Source: Oreocharis arfaki (lineage: Eukaryota; Chordata; Aves; Passeriformes; Paramythiidae). From it: a stretch of DNA of 64,000 nt. This document shows positions 11,543 to 23,300 of the stretch, one piece after another. A program made the translations under genes and the position numbers. Under the pieces are notes generated by a model. That model searched no databases. It was not told where the DNA came from and was given only the letters and a program-made list of their open reading frames with translations. Position 1 is the first letter of the stretch. Every line of letters starts with the position of its first letter. Location of the stretch: positions 128,950 through 192,949 of the forward strand of contig VZRR01003267.1 in assembly GCA_013398015.1 (NCBI GenBank), written 5' to 3'.

Positions 11543-11721
11543 CCTGGGGGTGAAGCAGCCTCTAAAGGGGCTGTCAGCTGAGGTGCACCAGGGAATGCGT
11601 GGCAGGAGAGTGACGAATCTCCACACCTCATGGATCACTGCCTTGGGAAATGGCAGCTTTTCCCAGCCCTTGAACGTAGGGAAGCAGCCAGGGCCACACT
11701 CAGCCTCTGTGTTAACCTTTC
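11543..11721 (-). pseudogene. CYP2W-like exon 7 relic
   Basis: Acceptor CTCTGCAG, then 179 bp (185 in the intact exon) with AVIHEVWRFVTLLPRIPWC against AVLHEVQRFVTLLPHVPRC. The K-helix Glu and Arg survive, but the conserved Arg of the following PxxPR segment is Trp. The N-terminal half is strongly diverged and two codons shorter. The donor position reads GG where the intact exon has GT. Confidence 0.88.
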
Positions 11722-12022
11722 CTGCAGAGCAAAGGAAGGGCACAGAGCTCCAGAAGTAAAACACCTGTAAATCCCAGCTCCTGCTGAATGTTGGCTGGAA
11801 TACCCCAGCACAGGACCTGCAGCCCATGGGGTAGGTAGGGAACGACCTCTCAGATGCTTTGATCTTCAATGGCAGCATTCGATGCTTGGATGGAGGTGGA
11901 CAGCACCCAGATTTTTGGTGCTCTGGCACACATGAGAGGCTATGAAGCTTTTCCAGGTGAGCATCACTCACGAAGTCACTGCAGAATACTTCAGCACACT
12001 GTGTGAGCAAAGCAAAACCTTA

Positions 12023-12128
12023 CTTTGAATCTCAGGGCCCTTCAGCAGCAGCAGGATGGCCCCATTGCAATGCTGGGGATGTTGTCTGAGTGCCAGCCAC
12101 GAGCAGGGCGAGCGCAGGGGCATCATGA
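12023..12128 (-). pseudogene. CYP2W-like exon 6 relic, frameshifted
   Basis: The segment ALALLVAGTQTTSPALQW corresponds to ILDLVMAGTETIATTLQW of the intact gene, so the I-helix Glu is Gln here. Just after the Trp codon an extra base shifts the frame, and the expected ILL...PEIQ continues only in the next frame, up to a preserved donor GTAAGG at 12,022. The first part of the exon, about 30 bases before CATGATG plus some codons after it, is deleted. The 5' boundary is approximate. Confidence 0.82.
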
Positions 12129-13109
12129 TCTGCATAAAGAAAACACATATTGCTTTTAATAGGGACATATGAAGGAAAAAACCACTGTTGTTAGCATGAA
12201 AAGAGAGCACTAGGACAGGTAACCCAGGCTCCAGGGACATTACGGCGGGGTGCAGGTGAGTGACAGGTGACAAGTTGCATCATATTGACATTTCAGGACA
12301 GAATTTCTTCAGTTTTCAGGAGAAATATTTGCACACTTGAGAATTACCCCCGCCCCAAATGAACCAATTGCACAAATCCATCCATTTTCCAACATCACAT
12401 GGCATTTATCTGCTCTAGGCAGTGGTTGTATGACCAGCTCAGGACTTAAAACTGCTGCAGGGGGATCCTGGGCAGGCAGAAATTTGATGAGAGGTGCAGA
12501 GCAATACCTTTGTAAGTCGAGGAGCTGGGATTTATCTGTCTGTGTTTGTGTGCCAGGAGCCACAGGAGAGCCATGAAGGCCCAGGGCACCACTGACACAT
12601 CAGCTCCACTGTCCCTGCTTCCTGCTGCTGGTGGGAAACCCTTTCCCCGTTCACACTGCCCGGCCCAAGAATGCGGATGCAAACACTTGGAGAAAAAGGG
12701 CAAACACAGGCTGATCCAGACTCCCACACAACTGCTCCTGTTGTGAAATCCACCACGTGGGAGCTGGTGAGGGGTTTGCACAAACACCATAGGAATTTCT
12801 GCATCTCTGTAACTCTGCTGCCTCTTGCCATGCCCGCAGGGAGGGATGTGTCTGCCCGGAGAGTGCTGGAGAGGACGTTGCCTCTCTCTCGCTCTCTAGC
12901 AAGGAATGGACTGTAGCTGACAGGTGATGGCAAAATTTTCCTCACTTTTCCTTCAGTGTGAAGTATTTAAAGTATTGAAATAGGAGGGTGATTACCCAAA
13001 ATTTAAATATTTCCATATGAACAGCCACAGAGAGTGTTCGTTAGACAATAATCTCATCAGCAGCTCTGAAGGAGGTACAGCACCAGGAATCATCAGCTGG
13101 TTAAAATGC

Positions 13110-13280
13110 CTCTTGTTTGAGTACCAAAGCATCAATGTAGCTCATCAGGTTGCTCTCCTTAATACTCCCTTTCCCTTCCTTGGGGCATTTCTTTAGGATC
13201 ACACCCACCTCTTCTACCTTTTTCAGCATCATCTTGGGAGGTTCGAGGAGAAATCCAAGGAATGGGCAGAAATCAAACAA
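13110..13280 (-). pseudogene. CYP2W-like exon 5 relic
   Basis: 171 bp (57 codons; 58 in the intact gene) after an intact TTTTTAG acceptor. The peptide begins LFDFCPFLGFLL and contains MMLKKVEEV and SYIDALVLKQE, against YFNFYPFLGFLF, IMLKKIEDV and SYIDALVFKQQE in the intact exon. No stop inside the block. It is followed by GCATTTTAA, so the canonical GT donor is missing and read-through stops after two codons. Confidence 0.88.
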
Positions 13281-16200
13281 CTAAAAAGAAAATGGGGAGA
13301 AAAAATCACAGAAAAGTTAAATTCACCCATAACCTTGTAACACTCGAGTGTCTTAACAGAGAAATCACTTATGTGAGGAACCACATGACGTGGTTGGAGT
13401 CTCTTCTTTGGTAATTAAAAAATTTTAATGTATAAAAGGGCCTCCTCTTAATTACAATTCTCTACAGAAATGGATAGGGCCTATCAGACTTGTCTAGATA
13501 GAGCCTATAAACATGAATTTAAAAAAATACAATTAAGAGAAAGTAATAGCAAACTCATGAAACAATGAAATTACATTTTTAAAGAGGTAATAAAGCAAAA
13601 TGATGAAGCATTTCGAAAAGAAAGCTCCAAATGTTTAGTAAGCCAAAACACTGAAGTCAGATCATCGATTTTATCTTTCACATGAATTATAAATCAATTA
13701 CACTCAGCATCGTTAAATCTCACAGCACAACAAGCAGCTGCATTTTATGTGCAGGGAAGTTACTTACACCATTTCTCAAAGTTATAGATAAGCTGGCTGC
13801 AGAACAAGACTTACAAATCTCCTGCCCTTGCTAACTGGCTAGAATTTTTGCTGGTTTCTGCAAAACCTGAAGCTAGAAACCCCCAGATCCACGTGCAATT
13901 GTCCCTAAGAAAAGAGGTTACTTTGGGACACTCGCACAGCACCCAGCAGAAAATAACTGGAATGAGCCCGGCTAATTTTCTTTCTACAGCCACAAATAAA
14001 TTCAGTTTTTCAGTAGTTTTGTCACTGGTCTGTTTTGAAAGAAAGGAACTCTGGCTATGCCTCCCCTGAAGTGACCTGATTCCTCCTCTCCTCCACCTTA
14101 GCCTTGCTTGGACTGCAAATCCTAGGAAATAGAGCATGCTGGTACCCTGTGGTTTGTTCTGGGTACTGCTGCAAAGAGCAGCCCCAAAAGCAAAGAAACA
14201 AACAAAATCCCTCCCTGAAACCCCGGGTATGCAGGATCTTCCTGGGCAGGAAGCACTATTTTTGGCATTATTTTAGGCAGTTGTGTGCTGTTCACACCAA
14301 AGCTCTGGGCTTGGCTCGTTCACAGCTCTCTCTCTGCAGCCCGACACTGTAAGAAGCTCAACGCGTGGGATTTGTCTCGGGCTGTCTTGTTCTCCCTCAG
14401 GAAAATGACCCAGCTGTTTCAGAGAGCGAGGCTGGGAGCAGCTGACACTGCTCCATCCCCGTTGTGAACAGGACAAGGGATTTCAGCGAACAACTCGTGG
14501 TTTAGAGGATAAACTGTGCAGGGGGACAGGAGGGCTGGCAGGGAGGCACCTCTGCTGACAGCTGGGGAACTCCCTCCCGCAGCTGGCTGACCCAGCAGCC
14601 AAAAGAAGTGCTCAGTCAAGAGGGCACGGAGGTGTTTGAGGTACAGTGCAGAAACCTCCCTTCCCAGGAGGGCTCTCAGGGCCGAACACAGCCTGGATGT
14701 TCATGCAGTCATTGGCAAGTAGCACAGTGTACCCTTCCTCATGCTGGGCCTCCCTCTCAGAAACGAGATGAACCCCCCCCACACACGCTGTATGCATTAT
14801 ATACATATGAGGTCATCAAATCTTTCTCATTCAGCCTTGGATTGTTCCCTTCATTGTTCTCCAGTGTCTAGTCTTGGGCAATGTATTAGTTTTTAACATG
14901 CAATTCAGAAACATGACAAAAATCTGTTTACAGAGCTAATTGTCTGAGGTACAAACAGCCCGTGCTACTGCGCTCTTGCCAGTTCTTGCAGCCTTTGTCA
15001 TGAGTCATCGTGATCCATGCTCTGTCTGAACTCCCAGTAACTGCACAGGGGATTGCACAAGGACCTCAGCCTTTGCCTTGTCAAAAGTAATTTCCTTCCC
15101 TCTGCACTGCAGAAAAACCCGGCCTTGAAGTGTGACCCATGAGCCACTAAAAGCAAAAAATCTGATAGGAGAAATAAGAAGACACTCAGATGTATTTTTC
15201 TTAAAAAACAATGTCCCTCCAGCCCTACAAGAGTAGCCCTGACAGTGAGGACGCAGCTCAAGTCTCAGCTCAAGACTCTCCCAGACCCTTGCAATTTCAA
15301 CAACAAATCTGAGAAGCAGCACAGCCAGCACATCCTTATCTGTTCAACCTGCTGGCACCGTGTCCATGCTGGATGTGACAGAATATGGACACAGCTGCTC
15401 TGTCTGCCCTTGCTGCCAGCCAGCACCACCTGTGGAAACCCCAAACGGACAGTGAACACCAGGCTGTGCCTTTCTGCAATCTAGAGGAGGAGAGAAAAAT
15501 CAGAGTGTGGAGGTCATCAGGGGGAGTGACAAGCCTTGCTGGGTGGGTGAGGAGTGGCCTTCTGGCAGCATCTGACGGTGGAAAGACACAGCACTTTGCT
15601 AAAATTACCCTGATCTCACAGTGGTCCTGTCAGTAGGAAAAAAGCGTTTGACATCTGTTTTGTTTGAGTCCTTTCAGACCCCCAGGGTGTTGTACTGCTC
15701 CATCCTGTGCTCTGAGATGGGATCAGCCTTGAGGACCCTTTGGGATTGTTCCAAGGGGCAGGAAGGGTCACACCTACAGTGGACACAGCGCCCATTTAAA
15801 CCTGTTCTCTCCCCATCTCAAGAGGGGCCTGGGCTGACTGCAAAGGACATGACCTCAGCTTGCACCAGCCCCCTGCACCACCCAGGAACACCCCAAACCC
15901 ACTTGTGTCACAAACAACAGCATCTGTGGTGAGAGCAGGAGACTGGGAGTCTGCATATGCACATCCACGTCTCTGCCTGGACAAGGACTTGCCTGTGTGG
16001 CTTTGAGGAGACGGGGCTGTGGCCCCGGACGGCCCCGGGGCGTGTGTCGGGCTGGTGTGAATGAGCCCTTGTGCCTGGAGCCCCACCCCGGGGCTGCCTC
16101 AGCTCCTACCCTTCCCCATCAGCATTTCTGGGAGGTCCATGCAGAGGAGAGGAACAGCAGGACCTGCTGCAGGAATGGCATTGTCACACGATGTAAGGAT

Positions 16201-16499
16201 CACCAAAAGCAAGAGGCAGAGAGATGTCACTCTGACACTAAAAATGTGTTTGTGATTCCCAAAGAGGATGGAGAAGGAAGCGATCAGATCACCTCTGCCA
16301 GCCCTCAGCCTGCCCAGCAGGAGGACAGGTTACTCATTACCTGCTGGGTGAAGCAAATGAAAGAGGCAAAGCTGGGCAAAGATAACAGCTTCTTAGGTGG
16401 CTTACAAAAGCATTGTCACCTCAGAGACATGGGTTAAAAATTAAAATGAAAATTAATGTTTATCTAGGAGTAAATGATCTCTCAAAAAAAAAAAATCAA
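13281..16499. other. Intergenic interval, no gene recognised
   Basis: I searched the minus strand for exons 1-4 of the CYP2W relic and found none. The interval 13,400-13,720 is AT-rich. Open frames elsewhere have no recognisable domain. Confidence 0.6.
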
Positions 16500-17330
16500 A
16501 CCTTCCCCTGTCAGGGCAGGGTCACGTCACAAGTCACAAGAGAAATCACAGCAAGGGAAGCCCAGAAGAAAAGACAGGGAGCCCTGGGGCTGAACCACCC
16601 ACAGGGCTGCAGCTGGGAAAGAAAGTTATTGCTTGGGCTGCGTAGAATTATTTGGAGATTGAGCCCCTCCAAATCAGACGGTCTTGGACAAAGGATCAGA
16701 GAGCAGAATCTGAGGTCCCCCTCCCTGCACCTGCCCTTGGAGCCAGGCAGGAGCAGGTGGGGCTGGGGACATGGACAGAGCCCAAGACTGGCAGTTCTGC
16801 CCAAGGAAACCCGAAACCACGAGCGGGCAAAGCCTCCCGCCTGCACAGCCCCGTGCTCCTGCACCCCAAACAGGAGCCAGCCCGGCCAGGGGGACGAGGC
16901 CAGGTCCCAGCTTGGGTTTGTCAGGTTGCATCCTGGAATATGCCATTCCCTCTCTCCGCAAGTGGGCTTTCCCTCCCCACTGCTGTCTCCAGACAGGCCT
17001 CTGAGCAAGCGCAGGGGTGCCGGGGGGCTGTGCCCTGGGGCACTGGTGGCATCCTGGGGGGCTGCTGGACAGGGCAGCCGGGCAGCAGCCGCAGCCCTCC
17101 GGCGTGGGTGGCCCCGGCAGCGCTCTCTGCTCACGGCCACAGCTTGCAGGCGGCCACAGGAAAAAACTGAGCCCTCCTTCATTTATTTTTCTTGCAAGCC
17201 GTGTTTTAGATGTTCCCCCGAAGGGCCCTTTGAAGCAGCACAAGCTGCCCCGGACCCTTCTCCTCAGCTAATTAACACGTGCCGACAGCCGCGACCGCCT
17301 GGTGCAGCCCAGCCGGGACAGCCCTGAGCA
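16500..17330. other. GC-rich block, open on both strands, function unknown
   Basis: Noticeably richer in G, C and CpG than its surroundings, which leaves long frames open on both strands: a 304-residue + frame at 16,413-17,327, and minus frames of 223 and 189 residues. Their products are Pro/Gly/Arg/Ala-rich without recognisable domains, so open frames are expected from composition. I do not call a gene. It may be a CpG-type regulatory region or the first exon of a non-coding RNA. Confidence 0.35.
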
Positions 17331-20300
17331 AGCTCTGGCCCCAAACCCACCCCCCTAAACCTACCCTCAAACTCCTCTGAGCCTTCCACAGGCTTCCACA
17401 AAATGCTGCTGACCCTGCATCCGGCAAGCTCCTTTAAGCCATTAATCCATGTGCAAGCTTTGCCTTCCAGGCTGGAGCTGCCCATCGTGAACTCGGCTCT
17501 CGGAACAGAGCTCGGGGGAAGCGGCTCTTACTGGGTTCGAGAGGTTTTGGGTTTTCTGTTCAGAGCTGCAGGTCAGGCATTTGCCAGAGGAAGGTTAAAG
17601 TGTTTAAGTGGTGTTCAGTGTGATACCAGCTTCTACAGCCCTGTGCAGATTGTCTTTAAAAAGCCCCATCCTCTTTCTCACCGTGTGGGGTCTGTGACAC
17701 ATTTCAGAGATGGCAGCTCTGCTCCAGCGGCAGCACCTGAATGCAAAGTGCACTCCAGCTAAAGAAATGCCATTGTCCCTGGTTTAGAGAAGAAAAATCC
17801 AGATGGAAAAGAGAAAAGGTTGGTTCAAAGGCCACAGGAGACAGTGCTAGGAACATGATCAGAACCACAGTCACCTCTAACAAGTGCACCAAAAGGGGCA
17901 ACAGAGTAAACATGCGCCCAGCAGATAATAAAGTACACAATTTATCCCAATTTGGGCATTTTATCACCCATGAAGCACTTGAAACGTGACTTGCAGTTGC
18001 AAAATCCAGCCTGTGGTTTCATGCCTGTGGTCTCAGCAGTGGCAATACTGAGAAACGAGCTCATCTCCATCTGAGAGCTGCCTTAAACAAATCCTGACTG
18101 CCCTGGAAGCATTTCAGGGATTTCCAAATTGTGAAGCTCAGAAATGCTACTGGATCACTGCACGGCATCACCAGCCAAAGGGGCACAGTGCTGCTTTGGA
18201 GGTTACAGATTAATATTTAATCCAATCACTAATTTTAAGTTAAAATGTATCAGTGTTATCTGCCCGGGTTAACAGCAGCAGCCTGCAGCGAGCGAACGAG
18301 GCACCTGCCCATTTCAAAGCAGGAGCACAGCACCAGGCAGCTGCATCTCCCTCTCGAGTGATTCTTCAGGAACCAGACACAAAATCCTTAGAGGTTTGCT
18401 CCAGAAACCATTAGCCAGTAAAAGTCTAATTAGGTCAGAGACATATGGCCTGAACCAGTAAAAAATTCAGCATCGGTGACTGCAGTGTTATTAACCTCAC
18501 AAAATGTGGATATATTTCAGAAGCTGCTGGGCTGAACATCGAAAACTGCGTCACATTCAGTCTTCAGCAGTGAGACTTTGCTCTCCTAAGCCAGCAGAAA
18601 TGGCAAAAGGCAACAGTTTTGCTGATGAAAACTTTTTTCTTGCTGCGCTATCAGTGACGAGCATGAAGATGATACAAAAGATCTTTTCTAAACAGGCTTT
18701 TCCCAGACACTAAAATATTCAAGGTTGAGCCCACCTGTAGAGGTGAGCTGAACTGTTACTCCAGGCCTGTGAGCCTCGAGGAGACACTCCCACCTCCCCA
18801 CCATGTCCCCATGCTCTGGCCAGATGAGCGACCACTTGGTCCCACAACTCCTCAGAGCCAGGCACTTTCTAACTCCAGAGAGAGGGGATGTCCTCAGCTT
18901 GCCATCTTGATTTGTGTTTTCATCTCATCTCACTTATTTTGGGCTTCTGTCGAGTGGAAAGGGATTTAGAAGGAGCTGAACTCTGGGATGTGATGCCTTA
19001 GTGAAGATGCATCAGCTTCAGCAAGGCCAGCTCTCGTCCCTTTGACTTCAGCTGAGTATTCCCATTGTTTATATGAAGCTTGCCATTAACAGCAGCAGGA
19101 ATTCAGGACAGGCTGCAGAGGGGGCACCCCCTAACAGGCTCCAACAACACTCACTCTCCCTTTCAGGTGTCCCAGCGACGATGTGTCCATGTTCCCCCTG
19201 GATTCACAGTTTCTCTGGACACAGCAGTGAGCCACTCGCTGCTGTCACTGCCTCACAGGGACCTGAACAAGTGCGGCCACATCTCAAACCCTGCTCACAC
19301 AAAGACATGCACATGAGATGGGCAGATTTTAGCCCTAATTAGCACGTTCTGTCCCTGTAACAAGCCCTGGGAAGTGTCTTTAAAAGGAGACTGCTTCCTA
19401 ATTGCTTCTTAAAAAAGCCTCTAACGTGGACTCTTTGGCATGACTCAGGGGGGCATTTCTAAATCCAGTTTCTCCCATGAAGTTTACTCTGGCTGTTTGG
19501 TTGGGTTGCATCCATATGCTATTTTTATTTTTTTGATCATCAAGCCTGTTTACAGCATGGAGGAACAATATGGGAACAGAAATAAAGCTGGGCCAAGCCC
19601 AGAGGAATGAGCCCAGCAATGGCACTGCCAGCATCTCCGGCTTGGAGAGCAGGAGGCCCTGCAGCTGTGCCATTCCTCAGTGAGACCCAATTCACTTTTC
19701 CCTTCTGGTTGTGCATTTCAAACCTCAGTTGTGTTTGATTTACCCATCATCTGCAGACTTAATAGCAAACAGTTAAAATGCCTGCATGTCCTTCTGCTGC
19801 CAGCTTTGGATCTGCGGTGCATTACAAGAGAGAATATTTTCTAGAATACAAAGGCTGAGGGACTGGCTGTCACAACAGTATCACTTTTGGCTTCCTTAAA
19901 TACAGTAATCAGAGTATTTTGAACAGTAGCCTGCAGCTACTGAATACTTTTCTGTCTCAAAATAGACACAAGTCTCCTCCGACCTTCTGCCATGAGTTCT
20001 TTGGTCACTCTGAGGTTTTGGTGGTCCAGTGCAGTTGCCTTTGCAGTATCCAGTGAGCACAGCCCAGCTGGTTCCTGGTTCTTTGATCCAAGTGCTACCA
20101 GGTTGTTCTGTGAAACAGAGTCAAAAGGACACAAAACATTCACAGGGAAGGTTTGAAAAAGGAAAGATGGTCTCTGTTTGCATTTACATTTTTAATATAG
20201 TCGTGTTGTCTAGAGGCCAGATTTGGGGAATGGAAACCAGGAGCCTGGTTTCTATTTTCAGCACAGCCACTGATTGCTCTGTGTTCCTGGCAAATCTTTT

Positions 20301-23300
20301 AATCTCTTTTCCTCTGTTTTACCCATCTGTAATAAAGGGATGATCAGACCTCCCCAGCTCTGCCTTGTGTGGCAGCATCTTCTGATGAAACACAGCAAGG
20401 ACAAAGCATTAATAATCCTTCCATCTAGAAGAGCCAGGAGGTCACAGGTATTTAAGTACAGTTTAGCCATTCAGTGCCCCTTTATGCATGCAGCAAGCCT
20501 CGATGTTAATAGAAGTTATATATTGAAATGGAATGGAAAAGTAGGCCCTTCAGGGCACAAAAATAACCATATCCAGAGCACCACTAAATAAATACAATAT
20601 AAAGATGAAAATCAGTTCAAATACTGAACAAATTGAAAGGCAAGGAGACATTTAAGAGGAAAAACAAAGTCATGCAGCCCTACTCCCAGCTGACATCTAA
20701 CTGCCCTCAGCACAAAATCAGGCACAAAAAGGAGTGTCAGGCACCAAGGGGGGACCCTACAAGTGGTTCAGTGTTCCCAGTCCTCTATTCCTTTACCTCT
20801 CTGGCACCTTCCTGAGGAGGTATCAAGGAGGTGGGTAAAGGACTGAGCTCCTTAAATGCTCATGTTTGATTGACCCTGTAAATTACCCCATCAGTCCAAG
20901 CCTGCATCCTCCACATCTGTCCATCTCTCCCTTCCTCCCACAGAACTACCCTGGGGCTCCTTCCACGCTGCCATCCTGCACTGCCAGGCACCACCCCCTC
21001 TCTGGGCTGCTCCACACAGCCACTGCCTTTTGGATCCCTGCAAAGTGGTCACAGCTGGGATAGGGCTACCTGGGATCTGCCAGATCCTCTCAGCCCCCCT
21101 GCCTGCTTAATGCCAGCTGTGGCACCTCTGGCCAGATGTTCCACACTCACTGTCCCCATCACTCGTGTGAACACGAACGACATCTGGCACCACTCTCAGA
21201 CCAGGGGGTGAGCCATTCCTATCACAGGCAACCTTTGCTCATTTCATTCACACGAGCAGCTGCAGTGGCAGATTTTGGGGAGGATTTGAGGGATCTTGGT
21301 GATGAGCAGAGATCCCTCCAGTGGACCACTGCAGCCAGAGGAGAGTGTGTCTTTAAAACCTCCAGCATCCTCTTGTCTATTCCTTCAGTCCAGCTAATGA
21401 AATAATTTCAAACAAACCAGTGTTGCACAACGCTGTGCAGCAGTCAAGCTGCTTATTCCTTGCCCAGCCCCTTGGCTCATCTCGAAATAAGGTGCATATG
21501 CTTTTGGGGCAGAGACCAGCGTTTATTTTGAGAGATGCTTTAGGATCAGGACAGTCACCGCCAGCTCATCACATTTACTATTCAGGATTATTGGCCCACA
21601 AGCGACCTTTCGGGTTCTTAAGACTTGGATTACGAAGGGCTTTATACACTAAGCCTAATGACTTGAATTACAGCCTTAGCATCCCGACAGTCAGAAAGGG
21701 ACTACAAGCATTTTACTTTCTTCTATCCACAAAACAGCTTGGGCCGGATTTTGAACCCATTTCAAGGCTATGTCAAGCTGGTGCCCGTCAGAATGATCTA
21801 GCTGAGTCGCAAGAAAGGCAGGATGACCTAGGTAAAGGTCATGTCTGAGAGAAAGGGCAGGATTTTCTAGATAAGCCAGCTGAGACATCTGTCTGCTTTC
21901 ATCTGAGACACTTACTTTATTATTTCCACATATTAAAAAAAATCCACTCCGAAATGCTACAGCACATTCTAATCTGTGGCGCTGCAGTAGCAGTGCATGG
22001 TATTTTGGCATTTTCAAATCTCAGTGGCAAAAAGTTTTAGGGGATCGACAATTACCTTCCTGTAACTGGCTGAACTGGAAATACCTTTCAGTTCTCAAAA
22101 CAAACAAACAAACGAATTTAAAAATACAAACATCAGCAACCTCTGTGGCCCCCACTCCAAGGCACGTGTGCTGCTGTTGCCAGTTTCAGTCAGCACACAG
22201 TTCCACCTTACAGTGAAATTGGTTTCCTGTCTAAAACACGTGAACTTTCTGTTCCCCATTACCTGCACCCAGGTGCCCTTTTCCAGGACCAGTGACAGAG
22301 CCCGCCCAGCACCCTCTGGAGTGTTCCTGTGGACAACCCAAACCACCAGTGCCTTCAGCTGTAGAGTGGGTCAAAAGTTTAATTTGACCATTAAAGCAAT
22401 TTTATGAGGGAGACAGGACCCACAGCCACAGCAAGGATGCAAATAAAGGTTGATGGCTCCGTTCTGCAGGCTGCAATCCCGTTCCATTTGCAAGGAGGGG
22501 GAGCACTGGCACAAGCAGGGCAGAAAAGGGAGGACGTGCTGTCTGCAGAAGGACAGCACTGGTCACATTCCCCTCATTCCCCCGGAGCAGTAACCACCTG
22601 CAGCACCTGTGTGGGGCACAGCACAAACCCAGGCTCACCTGCCACCCTTTCAGCTTCTGCTGAGCCCCCTCAAAACAAAAGCCAAACAAAAATGAACAGA
22701 GACGCTCTGTCTGCTCTGTGTTAGCGGGGTGATTCAACGTGAGGCACTGTTTTCTCACTAAACAATGTCAAAGATGTACTCCTGAGCTCTCTGCGGTCAC
22801 TTTTTTCCCCTCCCTTTGTCCAAAGACAGCTGCAATAATAAAAAAAGGATTTACAAAACAACAGGGGAACCCCTGGTTTTTTTAGCGAGCCAATGAATAT
22901 TTTCTAGGACTGAACCAATCTCTGGAAATAACTGTGAAGTTCACTGTAGTTTTCCTTCCACATTCTGTGCTCTACAGTTGTCAGACCTGGCTGCTCAGAA
23001 GAAGAGTAACACAATAAAGTGCAGAGAGCTATTCCATTGCTGCACAGGTGGTAGTTTTTGAATGAGTTTTATCAGACTTAGAATTCAGACAGCAATACCT
23101 GTCCTATTTTAAATTTCTGCATTTCCTAACTTTGATGAGCTGTCTTCCTCCTCATCTTTGCTAATTCAGCCAGCTGAACTTTTCCATCTATCAGTTAAAG
23201 TAAATTATAATCTGCTCAGGAGCTTGCACAGGAAGGCAAGAAGGATGCTGGTGCAATATTCATAATGCAACCATCTGCCTGCTGCAGAATGTCCATCTCT

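Larger units (their letters stand above)
11543..13280 (-). pseudogene. Inverted CYP2W pseudogene (relics of exons 5-7)
   Basis: Read on the minus strand, three blocks in the right order match exons 5, 6 and 7 of the intact CYP2W gene (13,280-13,110; about 12,128-12,023; 11,721-11,543), with intron sizes of about 1.0 and 0.3 kb (0.99 and 0.40 kb in the intact gene). Exon 5-like sequence is still open, but its donor is GC, not GT. Exon 6 has lost its 5' part and carries an extra base after the Gln-Trp codons. Exon 7 has a two-codon deletion, PRC changed to PWC, and no donor GT. Exons 1-4, 8 and 9 were not found. Introns are retained, so this arose by DNA duplication, not retroposition. Opposite orientation to the parent suggests an inverted tandem copy. 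It could correspond to a CYP2W paralogue that is functional in other birds. Confidence 0.85.

Noticed and set aside
13740..13810. Possible exon 4 end of the CYP2W relic (CAGCCAGCTTATCTATAAC on the minus strand)
   Set aside because: Only about 20 bases resemble the exon 4 end, there is no donor at the expected place, and the preceding sequence does not match exon 4.
16413..17327. 304-residue open frame on +
   Set aside because: No recognisable domain, composition-driven (GC-rich), and antisense frames are equally open. No promoter or splice context was identified.
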